From NCBI RefSeq assembly GCF_029227915.1, contig NC_079881.1, positions 186,001 to 250,000 of the forward strand: a stretch of DNA of 64,000 nucleotides. The letters run 5' to 3'. Origin of the DNA: Hydractinia symbiolongicarpus (taxonomy: Eukaryota; Cnidaria; Hydrozoa; Anthoathecata; Hydractiniidae). The notes beneath the pieces are model-generated. The model searched no databases. It saw only the letters and a list, made by a program, of their open reading frames with translations, and was not told the origin of the DNA. Of the stretch, positions 11,956 to 24,900 are shown piece by piece. A program made the position numbers and the translations under genes. The stretch's first letter is position 1. Each line of letters opens with the position of its first letter.

Positions 11956-14308
11956 TGCCGGCGATTAAACTCCTTTTATTCAGCGTCTCATCAAAAATGA
12001 AAACATTTTTGAAAACTACAAGTCTCATCCGTTTTAGTGGTGAAAAGATAATTTAAAAAATCGTTTTGGAAATGAGTTTACTCACAGGGTACTTTCTTTG
12101 TATACATTCGACTACACGGGCCAAGCCCGGTATTTACGGGAAATCGCGGAACTTCGTTTGCCGGCGATTAAACCACTTTCACTAAGCATCTCATCAAAAA
12201 TGAAAACATTTCTGAAGACTACAAGTCTCATGCGTTTTAGTGGTGAAGAAGTAATTTAAAAAATCGTTCGGGAAATGAGTTTACTCCCTGGGTACCTTCT
12301 TTTTATACTTTTGACTATACGGGCCGAATCCGGGATTTACGGGAAATCGCGGGTTTTCGTTTGCCGGCGATTAAACTTCTTTTATTCAGCGTCTCATCAA
12401 AAATGAAAACATTTTTGAATACTACAAGTCTCATGCGTTTTAGTGGTGAAAAAATAATTTAAAAAATCGTTCGGGAAATGAGTTTACTCCCTGGGTACTT
12501 TCTTTGTGTACTTTTCACTATACGGGCCGAGTCCAGGATTTTCGGGAAATCGCGGGTTTTCGTTTGCCAGCGATTAAACCACTTTCACTAAGCGTCTCAT
12601 CAAAAATGAAAACATTTCTGAAAACTACAAGTCTCATGCGTTTTAGTGGTGAAAAAATAATTTAAAAAATCGTTCGGGAAATGAGTTTACTCCCTGGGTA
12701 CTTTCTTTGTTTACTTTTGACTATACGGGCCGAGTCGGGGATTTACGGGAAGTCGCGGGTTTTTGTTTGCCGTCGATTAAACTTCTTTTATTCAGCGTCT
12801 CATCAAAAATGAAAACATTTTTGTAAACTACAAGTCTCATGCGTTTTAGTGGTGAAAAAATAATTTAAAAAATCGTTCGGGAAATGAGCTTACTCCCAGG
12901 GTACTTTCTTTGTATACTTTTGACTATACGGGCCGAGTCCGGTATTTACGGGAAATCGCAGGTTTTCGTTTGCCGGCGATTAAACTACTTTTATTCAGCG
13001 TCTCATCAAAAATGAAAACATTTTTGTAAACTACAAGTCTCATGCGTTATAGTGGTGAAAAAATAATTTAAAAAATCGTTCGTGAATTGACTTTACTCCC
13101 TGGGTACTTTCGTTGTATACTTTTGACTATACGGGCCGAGTCCGGGGTTTACGGGAAATGGCGGGTTTTCGTTTGCCAGCGATTAAACTTCTTTTATTCA
13201 GCGTCTCATCAAAAATGAAAACATTTTTGAAAACTACAAGTCTCATGCGTTTTAGTGGTGAAAAAATAATTTAAAAAATCGTTCGGGAAATGAGTTTACT
13301 CCCTGGGTACTTTCTTTGTGTACTTTTGACTATACGGGCCGAGTCCGGGATTTACGGGAAATCGCGGGTTTTCGTTTGCCGGCGATTAAACCACTTTCAC
13401 TAAGCGTCTTATCAAAAATAAAAAACATTTCTGAAAACTACAAGTCTCATGCGTTTTAGTGGTTCAAAAATAATTTAAAAAATCGTTCGGGAAATGAGTT
13501 TACTCCCTGGGTACTTTCGTTGTATACCTTTGACTATACGGGCCGAGTCCGGTATTTACGGGAAATCGCAGGTTTTCGTTTGCCGGCGATTAAACTTCTT
13601 TTATTCAGCGTCTCATCAAAAATGAAAACATTTTTGTAAACTACAAGTCTCATGCGTTTTAGTGGTGAAAAAATAATTTAAAAAATCGTTCGGGAAATAA
13701 CTTTACTCCCTGGGTACTTTCGTTGTATACCTTTGACTATACGGGCCGAGTCCGGGGTTTACGGGAAATGGCGGGTTTTCGTTTGCCGGCGATTAAACTT
13801 CTTTTATTCAGCGTCTCATCAAAAATGAAAACATTTTTGAAAACTACAAGTCTCATGCGTTTTAGTGGTGAAAAGATAATTTAAAAAATCGTTTTGGAAA
13901 TGAGTTTACTCACAGGGTACTTTCTTTGTATACATTCGACTATACAAGCCAAGCCCGGGATTTACGGGAAATCGCGGGTTTTCGTTTGCCGGCGATTAAA
14001 CTTCTTTTATTCAGCGTCTCATCAAAAATGAAAACATTTTTAAAAACTACAAGTCTCGTGGGCTTTAGTGGTAAAATAATAATTTAAATAATCGTTCGGG
14101 AAATGAGTTTACTCCCTCGGTACTTTCTTTGTATACTTTTGACTATACGGGCCGAGTCCGGGGTTTACGGGAAATGGCGGGTTTTCGTTTGCCGGCGATT
14201 AAACTTCTTTTATTCAGCGTCTCATCAGAAATGAAAACATTTTTGAAAACTACAAGTCTCATGCGTTTTAGTGGTGAAAAAATAATTTAAAAAGTCGTTT
14301 TGGAAATG

Positions 14309-17300
14309 AGTTTACTCCCTGGGTACTTTCTTTGTATACTTTTGACTATACGGGCCGGGTCGGGAATTTACGGGAAGTCGCGGGTTTTCGTTTGCCGGCG
14401 ATTAAACTTCTTTTATTTATTGTCTCATCAAAAATGAAAACATTTTTAAAAACTACAAGTCTCATGTGCTTTAGTGGTGAAAAATTAATTTAAAAAATCG
14501 TTCGGGAAATTAGTTTACTCCCTGGGTACTTCCTTTGTATACTTTTGGCTATACGGGCCGAGTCCGGGGTTTACGGAAAATGGCGGGTTTTCGTTTGCCG
14601 GCGATTAAACTCCTTTTATTCAGCGTCTCATCAAAAATGAAAACATTTTTGAAAACTACAAGTCTCATGCGTTTTAGTGGTGAAAAGATAATTTAAAAAA
14701 TCGTTTTGGAAATGAGTTTACTCACAGGGTACTTTCTTTGTATACATTTGACTACACGGGCCAAGCCCGGGATTTACGGGAAATCGCGGAATTTCGTTTG
14801 CCGGCGATTAAACCACTTTCACTAAGCATCTCATCAAAAATGAAAACATTTCTGAAAACTACAAGTCTCATGCGTTTTAGTGGTGAAAAAACAATTTAAA
14901 AAATCGTTCGGGAAATGAGTTTACTCCCTGGGTACTTTCTTTGTTTACTTTTGATTATACGGGCCGAGTCGGGGATTTACGGGAAGTCGCGGGTTTTCGT
15001 TTGCCGGCGATTAAACTTCTTTTAATCAGCCTCTCATCAAAAATGAAAACATTTTTGTAAACAACAAGTCTCATGCGTTTTAGTGGTGAAAAAATAATTT
15101 AAAAAATCGTTCGGGAAATGAGCTTACTCCCAGGGTACTTTCTTTGTATACTTTTGGATATACGGGCCGAGTCCGGGGTTTACGGAAAATGGCGGGTTTT
15201 CGTTTGCCGGCGATTAAACTCCTTTTATTCAGCGTCTCATCAAAAATGAAAACATTTTTAAAAACTACAAGTCTCATGCGTTTTAGTGGTGAAAAGATAA
15301 TTTAAAAAATCGTTTTGGAAATGAGTTTACTCACAGGGTACTTTCTTTGTATACATTCGACTACACGGGCCAAGCCCGGGATTTACGGGAAATCGCGGAA
15401 TTTCGTTTGCCGGCGATTAAACCACTTTCACTAAGCATCTCATCAAAAATGAAAACATTTCTGAAAACTACAAGTCTCTTGCGTTTTAGTGGTGAAAAAA
15501 TAATTTAAAAAATCGTTCGTGAAATGAGTTTACTCCCTCGGTACTTTCTTTGTATACTTTTGACTATACGGGCCGAGTCCGGGGTTTACGGGAAATGGCG
15601 GGTTTTCGTTTGCCGGCGATTAAACTTCTTTTATTCAGCGTCTCATCAGAAATGAAAGCATTTTTGAAAACTACAAGTCTCATGCGTTTTAGTGGTGAAA
15701 AAATAATTTAAAAAGTCGTTTTGGAAATGAGTTTACTCCCTGGGTACTTTCTTTGTATACTTTTGACTATACGGGCCGAGTCGGGGATTTACGGGAAGTC
15801 GCGGGTTTTCGTTTGCCGGCGATTAAACTTCTTTTATTTATTGTCTCATCAAAAATGAAAACATTTTTAAAAACTACAAGTCTCATGTGCTTTAGTGGTG
15901 AAAAATTAATTTAAAAAATCGTTCGGGAAATTAGTTTACTCCCTGGGTACTTCCTTTGTATACTTTTGGCTATACGGGCCGAGTCCGGGGTTTACGGAAA
16001 ATGGCGGGTTTTCGTTTGCCGGCGATTAAACTCCTTAATTAGTTTACTCCCTGGGTACTTTCTTTGTATACTTTTGACTATACGGGCCGGGTCGGGAATT
16101 TACGGGAAGTCGCGGGTTTTCGTTTGCCGGCGATTAAACTTCTTTTATTTATTGTCTCATCAAAAATGAAAACATTTTTAAAAACTACAAGTCTCATGTG
16201 CTTTAGTGGTGAAAAATTAATTTAAAAAATCGTTCGGGAAATTAGTTTACTCCCTGGGTACTTCCTTTGTATACTTTTGGCTATACGGGCCGAGTCCGGG
16301 GTTTACGGAAAATGGCGGGTTTTCGTTTGCCGGCGATTAAACTCCTTTTATTCAGCGTCTCATCAAAAATGAAAACATTTTTGAAAACTACAAGTCTCAT
16401 GCGTTTTAGTGGTGAAAAGATAATTTAAAAAATCGTTTTGGAAATGAGTTTACTCACAGGGTACTTTCTTTGTATACATTTGACTACACGGGCCAAGCCC
16501 GGGATTTACGGGAAATCGCGGAATTTCGTTTGCCGGCGATTAAACCACTTTCACTAAGCATCTCATCAAAAATGAAAACATTTCTGAAAACTACAAGTCT
16601 CATGCGTTTTAGTGGTGAAAAAACAATTTAAAAAATCGTTCGGGAAATGAGTTTACTCCCTGGGTACTTTCTTTGTTTACTTTTGATTATACGGGCCGAG
16701 TCGGGGATTTACGGGAAGTCGCGGGTTTTCGTTTGCCGGCGATTAAACTTCTTTTAATCAGCCTCTCATCAAAAATGAAAACATTTTTGTAAACAACAAG
16801 TCTCATGCGTTTTAGTGGTGAAAAAATAATTTAAAAAATCGTTCGGGAAATGAGCTTACTCCCAGGGTACTTTCTTTGTATACTTTTGGATATACGGGCC
16901 GAGTCCGGGGTTTACGGAAAATGGCGGGTTTTCGTTTGCCGGCGATTAAACTCCTTTTATTCAGCGTCTCATCAAAAATGAAAACATTTTTAAAAACTAC
17001 AAGTCTCATGCGTTTTAGTGGTGAAAAGATAATTTAAAAAATCGTTTTGGAAATGAGTTTACTCACAGGGTACTTTCTTTGTATACATTCGACTACACGG
17101 GCCAAGCCCGGGATTTACGGGAAATCGCGGAATTTCGTTTGCCGGCGATTAAACCACTTTCACTAAGCATCTCATCAAAAATGAAAACATTTCTGAAAAC
17201 TACAAGTCTCTTGCGTTTTAGTGGTGAAAAAATAATTTAAAAAATCGTTCGTGAAATGAGTTTACTCCCTCGGTACTTTCTTTGTATACTTTTGACTATA

Positions 17301-17772
17301 CGGGCCGAGTCCGGGGTTTACGGGAAATGGCGGGTTTTCGTTTGCCGGCGATTAAACTTCTTTTATTCAGCGTCTCATCTGAAATGAAAGCATTTTTGAA
17401 AACTACAAGTCTCATGCGTTTTAGTGGTGAAAAAATAATTTAAAAAGTCGTTTTGGAAATGAGTTTACTCCCTGGGTACTTTCTTTGTATACTTTTGACT
17501 ATACGGGCCGAGTCGGGGATTTACGGGAAGTCGCGGGTTTTCGTTTGCCGGCGATTAAACTTCTTTTATTTATTGTCTCATCAAAAATGAAAACATTTTT
17601 AAAAACTACAAGTCTCATGTGCTTTAGTGGTGAAAAATTAATTTAAAAAATCGTTCGGGAAATTAGTTTACTCCCTGGGTACTTCCTTTGTATACTTTTG
17701 GCTATACGGGCCGAGTCCGGGGTTTACGGAAAATGGCGGGTTTTCGTTTGCCGGCGATTAAACTCCTTTTAT
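14309..17772 (+). repeat. Out-of-register 1,732-bp tandem duplication
   Basis: Copy 1 is about 14,309-16,040 and copy 2 about 16,041-17,772. Private variants recur at this offset, such as cgggccgggtcgggaattt (14,351 and 16,083) and ttttgattatac (14,953 and 16,685 at the g). 1,732 is not a multiple of 203 (8 x 203 + 108), so the join is out of phase. A further copy of the central part follows at +1,421 bp (seven monomers; gattatac again at 18,106). Confidence 0.9.
15844..16154 (+). repeat. Aberrant 311-bp spacing: truncated 108-bp monomer
   Basis: Successive tctcatc starts lie 311 bp apart instead of 203 or 406. At about 16,036 the text ctcctt joins aattagtttactccc, skipping 95 bp that normally carry the monomer end and the first 85 or so positions of the next. 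This is the one clear phase break I found in the array. Confidence 0.9.
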
Positions 17773-20700
17773 TCAGCGTCTCATCAAAAATGAAAACATT
17801 TTTGAAAACTACAAGTCTAATGCGTTTTAGTGGTGAAAAGATAATTTAAAAAATCGTTTTGGAAATGAGTTTACTCACAGGGTACTTTCTTTGTATACAT
17901 TTGACTACACGGGCCAAGCCCGGGATTTACGGGAAATCGCGGAATTTCGTTTGCCGGCGATTAAACCACTTTCACTAAGCATCTCATCAAAAATGAAAAC
18001 ATTTCTGAAAACTACAAGTCTCATGCGTTTTAGTGGTGAAAAAACAATTTAAAAAATCGTTCGGGAAATGAGTTTACTCCCTGGGTACTTTCTTTGTTTA
18101 CTTTTGATTATACGGGCCGAGTCGGGGATTTACGGGAAGTCGCGGGTTTTCGTTTGCCGGCGATTAAACTTCTTTTAATCAGCCTCTCATCAAAAATGAA
18201 AACATTTTTGTAAACAACAAGTCTCATGCGTTTTAGTGGTGAAAAAATAATTTAAAAAATCGTTCGGGAAATGAGCTTACTCCCAGGGTACTTTCTTTGT
18301 ATACTTTTGGATATACGGGCCGAGTCCGGGGTTTACGGAAAATGGCGGGTTTTCGTTTGCCGGCGATTAAACTCCTTTTATTCAGCGTCTCATCAAAAAT
18401 GAAAACATTTTTAAAAACTACAAGTCTCATGCGTTTTAGTGGTGAAAAGATAATTTAAAAAATCGTTTTGGAAATGAGTTTACTCACAGGGTACTTTCTT
18501 TGTATACATTCGACTACACGGGCCAAGCCCGGGATTTACGGGAAATCGCGGAATTTCGTTTGCCGGCGATTAAACCACTTTCACTAAGCATCTCATCAAA
18601 AATGAAAACATTTCTGAAAACTACAAGTCTCTTGCGTTTTAGTGGTGAAAAAATAATTTAAAAAATCGTTCGTGAAATGAGTTTACTCCCTCGGTACTTT
18701 CTTTGTATACTTTTGACTATACGGGCCGAGTCCGGGGTTTACGGGAAATGGCGGGTTTTCGTTTGCCGGCGATTAAACTTCTTTTATTCAGCGTCTCATC
18801 TGAAATGAAAGCATTTTTGAAAACTACAAGTCTCATGCGTTTTAGTGGTGAAAAAATAATTTAAAAAGTCGTTTTGGAAATGAGTTTACTCCCTGGGTAC
18901 TTTCTTTGTATACTTTTGACTATACGGGCCGAGTCGGGGATTTACGGGAAGTCGCGGGTTTTCGTTTGCCGGCGATTAAACTTCTTTTATTTATTGTCTC
19001 ATCAAAAATGAAAACATTTTTAAAAACTACAAGTCTCATGTGCTTTAGTGGTGAAAAATTAATTTAAAAAATCGTTCGGGAAATTAGTTTACTCCCTGGG
19101 TACTTCCTTTGTATACTTTTGGCTATACGGGCCGAGTCCGGGGTTTACGGAAAATGGCGGGTTTTCGTTTGCCGGCGATTAAACTCCTTTTATTCAGCGT
19201 CTCATCAAAAATGAAAACATTTTTGAAAACTACAAGTCTAATGCGTTTTAGTGGTGAAAAGATAATTTAAAAAATCGTTTTGGAAATGAGTTTACTCACA
19301 GGGTACTTTCTTTGTATACATTCGACTATACGGGCCGAATCCGGGATTTACGGGAAATCGCGGGTTTTCGTTTGCCGGCGAATAAACTTCTTTTATTCAG
19401 CGTCTCATCAAAAATGAAAACATTTTTGAATATTACAAGTCTCATGCGTTTTAGTGGTGAAAAAATAATTTAAAAAATCGTTCGGGAAATGAGTTTACTC
19501 CCTGGGTACTTTCTTTGTGTACTTTTGACTATACGGGCCGAGTCGGGGATTTACGGCAAGTCGCGGGTTTTCGTTTGCCGGCGATTAAACTTCTTTTATT
19601 CAGCGTCTCATCAAAAATGAAAACATTTTTGAATATTACAAGTCTCATGCGTTTTAGTGGTGAAAAAATAATTTAAAAAATCGTTCGGGAAATGAGTTTA
19701 CTCCCTGGGTACTTTCTTTGTGTACTTTTGACTATACGGGCCGAGTCCGGGATTTACGGGAAATCGCGGGTTTGCGTTTGCCAGCGATTAAACCACTTTC
19801 ACTAAGCGTCTCATCAAAAATGAAAACATTTCTAAAAACTACAAGTCTCATGCGTTTTAGTGGTGAAAAAACAATTTAAAAAATCATTCGGGAAATGAGT
19901 TTACTCCCTGGGTATTTTCTTTGTTTACATTTGACTATACGGGCCGAGTCGGGGATTTACGGCAAGTCGCGGGTTTTCGTTTGCCGGCGATTAAACTTCT
20001 TTTAATCAGCGTCTCATCAAAAATGAAAACATTTTTGTAAACAACAAGTCTCATGCGTTTTAGTGGTAAAAAAATAATTTAAAAAATCGTTCGGGAAATG
20101 AGCTTACTCCCAGGGTACTTTCTTTCTATACTTTTGGCTATACGGGCCGAGTCCGGGGTTTACGGAAAATGGCGGGTTTTCGTTTGCCGGCGATTAAACT
20201 CCTTTTATTCAGCGTCTCATCAAAAATGAAAACATTTTTGAAAACTACAAGTCTCATGCGTTTTAGTGGTGAAAAGATAATTTAAAAAATCGTTTTGGAA
20301 ATGAGTTTACTCACAGGGTACTTTCTTTGTATACATTCGACTACACAGGCCAAGCCCGGGATTTACGGGAAATCGCGGAATTTCGTTTGCCGGCGATTAA
20401 ACCACTTTCACTAAGCATCTCATCAAAAATGAAAATATTTCTGAAAACTACAATTCTCATGCGTTTTAGTGGTGAAAAAATAATTTAAAAAATCGTTCGG
20501 GAAATGAGTTTACTCCCTGGGTACCTTCTTTTTATACTTTTGACTATACGGGCCGAATCCGGGATTTACGGGAAATCGGGGGTTTTCGTTTGGCGGCGAT
20601 TAAACTTCTTTTATTCAGCGTCTCATCAAAAATGAAAACATTTTTGAATATTACAAGTCTCATGCGTTTTAGTGGTGAAAAAATAATTTAAAAAATCGTT

Positions 20701-21914
20701 CGGGAAATGAGTTTACTCCCTGGGTACTTTCTTTGTGTACTTTTGACTATACGGGCCGAGTCCGGGATTTACGGGAAATCGCGGGTTTGCGTTTGCCAGC
20801 GATTAAACCACTTTCACTAAGCGTCTCATCAAAAATGAAAACATTTCTAAAAACTACAAGTCTCATGCGTTTTAGTGGTGAAAAAACAATTTAAAAAATC
20901 GTTCGGGAAATGAGTTTACTCCCTGGGTACTTTCTTTGTTTACTTTTGACTATACGGGCCGAGTCGGGGATTTACGGGAAGTCGCGGGTTTTCGTTTGCC
21001 GGCGATTAAACTTCTTTTAATCAGCGTCTCATCAAAAATGAAAACATTTTTGTAAACAACAAGTCTCATGCGTTTTAGTGGTGAAAAAATAATTTAAAAA
21101 ATCGTTCGGGAAATGAGCTTACTCCCAGGGTACTTTCTTTGTATACTTTTGACTATACGGGCCGAGTCCAGTATTTACGGGAAATCGCAGGTTTTCGTTT
21201 GCCGGCGATTAAACTTCTTTTATTCAGCGTCTCATCAAAAATGAAAACATTTTTGTAAACTACAAGTCTCATGCGTTTTAGTGGTGAAAAAATAATTTAA
21301 AATATTGTTTGGAAAACGACTTTACTCCCTGGGTACTTTCTTTGTGTACTTTTGACTATACGGGCCGAGTCCGGGATTTACGGGAAATCGCGGGTTTGCG
21401 TTTGCCAGCGATTAAACCACTTTCACTAAGCGTCTCATCAAAAATGAAAACATTACTAAAAACTACAAGTCTCATGCGTTTTAGTGGTGAAAAAATAATT
21501 TAAAAAATCGTTCGGGAAATGAGTTTACTCCCTGGGTACTTTCTTTGTTTACTTTTGACTATACGGGCCGAGTCGGGGATTTACGGGAAGTCGCGGGTTT
21601 TCGTTTGCCGGCGATTAAACTTCTTTTATTCAGCGTCTCATCAAAAATGAAAACATTTTTGTAAACAACAAGTCTCATGCGTTTTAGTGGTGAAAAAATA
21701 ATTTAAAAAATCGTTGCGGAAATGAGCTTACTCCCAGGGTACTTTCTTTGTATACTTTTTACTATACGGGCCGAGTCCGGTATTTACGGGAAATCGCAGG
21801 TTTTCGTTTGCCGGCGATTAAACTTCTTTTATTCAGCGTCTCATCAAAAATGAAAACATTTTTGTAAACTACAAGTCTCATGCGTTTTAGTGAAGAAAAA
21901 ATAATTTAAAAAAT

Positions 21915-24900
21915 CTTTCGGGAAACGAGTTTACTTCCTGGTTACCTTCTTTGTATACTTTTGACTATACGGGCCGAGTCCGGGATTTACGGGAAATCGC
22001 GGGTTTTCGTTTGCCGGCGATTAAACTTCTTTTATTCAGCGTCTCATCAGAAATGAAAACATTTTTGAAAACTACAAGTCTCATGCGTTTTAGTGGTGAA
22101 AAGATAATTTAAAAAATCGTTTTGGAAATGAGTTTACTCACAGGGTACTTTCTTTGTATACATTCGACTATACAAGCCAAGCCCGGGATTTACGGGAAAT
22201 CGCGGGTTTTCGTTTGCCGGCGATTAAACTTCTTTTATTCAGCGTCTCATCAAAAATGAAAACATTTTTAAAAACTACAAGTCTCGTGGGCTTTAGTGGT
22301 GAAATAATAATTTAAATAATCGTTCGGGAAATGAGTTTACTCCCTCGGTACTTTCTTTGTATACTTTTGACTATACGGGCCGAGTCCGGGGTTTACGGGA
22401 AATGGCGGGTTTTCGTTTGCCGGCGATTAAACTTCTTTTATTCAGCGTCTCATCAGAAATGAAAACATTTTTGAAAACTACAAGTCTCATGCGTTTTAGT
22501 GGTGAAAAAATAATTTAAAAAGTCGTTTTTGAAATGAGTTTACTCCCTGGGTACTTTCTTTGTATACTTTTGACTATACGGGCCGAGTCGGGGATTTACG
22601 GGAAGTCGCGGGTTTTCGTTTGCCGGCGATTAAACTTCTTTTATTTATTGTCTCACCAAAAATGAAAACATTTTTAAAAATTACAAGTCTCATGTGCTTT
22701 AGTGGTGAAAAATTAATTTAAAAAACCGTTCGGGAAATTAGTTTACTCCCTGGGTACTTCCTTTGTATACTTTTGGCTATACGGGCCGAGTCCGGGGTTT
22801 ACGGAAAATGGCGGGTTTTCGTTTGCCGGCGATTAAACTCCTTTTATTCAGCGTCTCATCAAAAATGAAAACATTTTTGAAAACTACAAGTCTCATGCGT
22901 TTTAGTGGTGAAAAGATAATTTAAAAAATCGTTTTGGAAATGAGTTTACTCACAGGGTACTTTCTTTGTATACATTCGACTACACGGGCCAAGCCCGGGA
23001 TTTACGGGAAATCGCGGAATTTCGTTTGCCGGCGATTAAACCACTTTCACTAAGCATCTCATCAAAAATGAAAACATTTCTGAAAACTACAAGTCTCATG
23101 CGTTTTAGTGGTGAAAAAATAATTTAAAAAATCGTTCGGGAAATGAGTTTACTCCCTGGGTACCTTCTTTTTATACTTTTGACTATACGGGCCGAATCCG
23201 GGATTTACGGGAAATCGCGGGTTTTCGTTTGCCGGCGAATAAACTTCTTTTATTCAGCGTCTCATCAAAAATGAAAACATTTTTGAATATTACAAGTCTC
23301 ATGCGTTTTAGTGGTGAAAAAATAATTTAAAAAATCGTTTTTGAAATGAGTTTACTCCCTGGGTACTTTCTTTGTATACTTTTGACTATACGGGCCGAGT
23401 CGGGGATTTACGGGAAGTCGCGGGTTTTCGTTTGCCGGCGATTAAACTTCTTTTATTTATTGTCTCACCAAAAATGAAAACATTTTTAAAAACTACAAGT
23501 CTCATGTGCTTTAGTGGTGAAAAATTAATTTAAAAAATCGTTCGGGAAATTAGTTTACTCCCTGGGTACTTCCTTTGTATACTTTTGGCTATACGGGCCG
23601 AGTCCGGGGTTTACGGAAAATGGCGGGTTTTCGTTTGCCGGCGATTAAACTCCTTTTATTCAGCGTCTCATCAAAAATGAAAACATTTTTGAAAACTACA
23701 AGTCTCATGCGTTTTAGTGGTGAAAAGATAATTTAAAAAATCGTTTTGGAAATGAGTTTACTCACAGGGTACTTTCTTTGTATACATTCGACTACACGGG
23801 CCAAGCCCGGGATTTACGGGAAATCGCGGAATTTCGTTTGCCGGCGATTAAACCACTTTCACTAAGCATCTCATCAAAAATGAAAACATTTCTGAAAACT
23901 ACAAGTCTCATGCGTTTTAGTGGTGAAAAAATAATTTAAAAAATCGTTCGGGAAATGAGTTTACTCCCTGGGTACCTTCTTTTTATACTTTTGACTATAC
24001 GGGCCGAATCCGGGATTTACGGGAAATCGCGGGTTTTCGTTTGCCGGCGAATAAACTTCTTTTATTCAGCGTCTCATCAAAAATGAAAACATTTTTGAAT
24101 ATTACAAGTCTCATGCGTTTTAGTGGTGAAAAAATAATTTAAAAAATCGTTCGGGAAATGAGTGTACTCCCTGGGTACTTTCTTTGTGTACTTTTGACTA
24201 TACGGGCCGAGTCCGGGATTTACGGGAAATCGCGGGTTTGCGTTTGCCAGCGATTAAACCACTTTCACTAAGCGTCTCATCAAAAATGAAAACATTTCTA
24301 AAAACTACAAGTCCCATGCGTTTTAGTGGTGAAAAAACAATTTAAAAAATCTTTCGGGAAACGAGTTTACTTCCTGGTTACCTTCTTTGTATACTTTTGA
24401 CTATACGGGCCGAGTCCGGGATTTACGGGAAATCGCGGGTTTTCGTTTGCCGGCGATTAAACTTCTTTTATTCAGCGTCTCATCAGAAATGAAAACATTT
24501 TTGAAAACTACAAGTCTCATGCGTTTTAGTGGTGAAAAGATAATTTAAAAAATCGTTTTGGAAATGAGTTTACTCACAGGGTACTTTCTTTGTATACATT
24601 CGACTATACAAGCCAAGCCCGGGATTTACGGGAAATCGCGGGTTTTCGTTTGCCGGCGATTAAACTTCTTTTATTCTGCGTCTCATCAAAAATGAAAACA
24701 TTTTTAAAAACTACAAGTCTCGTGGGCTTTAGTGGTGAAATAATAATTTAAATAATCGTTCGGGAAATGAGTTTACTCCCTCGGTACTTTCTTTGTATAC
24801 TTTTGACTATACGGGCCGAGTCCGGGGTTTACGGGAAATGGCGGGTTTTCGTTTGCCGGCGATTAAACTTCTTTTATTCAGCGTCTCATCAGAAATGAAA

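Noticed and set aside
15080-15277. Open frames of 61-97 codons in the satellite, both strands (also at 16,812, 18,233, 21,309, 27,634, 30,678, 31,896, 37,526, 38,509, 40,773, 43,825, 49,713, 50,519, 51,331, 51,940 and 52,517)
   Set aside because: They are translations of the monomer that stay open only in certain variants, are about one monomer long or cross a monomer border, recur identically with the HOR, and show no domain. Several begin at non-ATG codons.
15966-16169. A 67-codon frame unique to one place
   Set aside because: It exists only because the truncated monomer at about 16,040 joins two frames; it is a by-product of the rearrangement.
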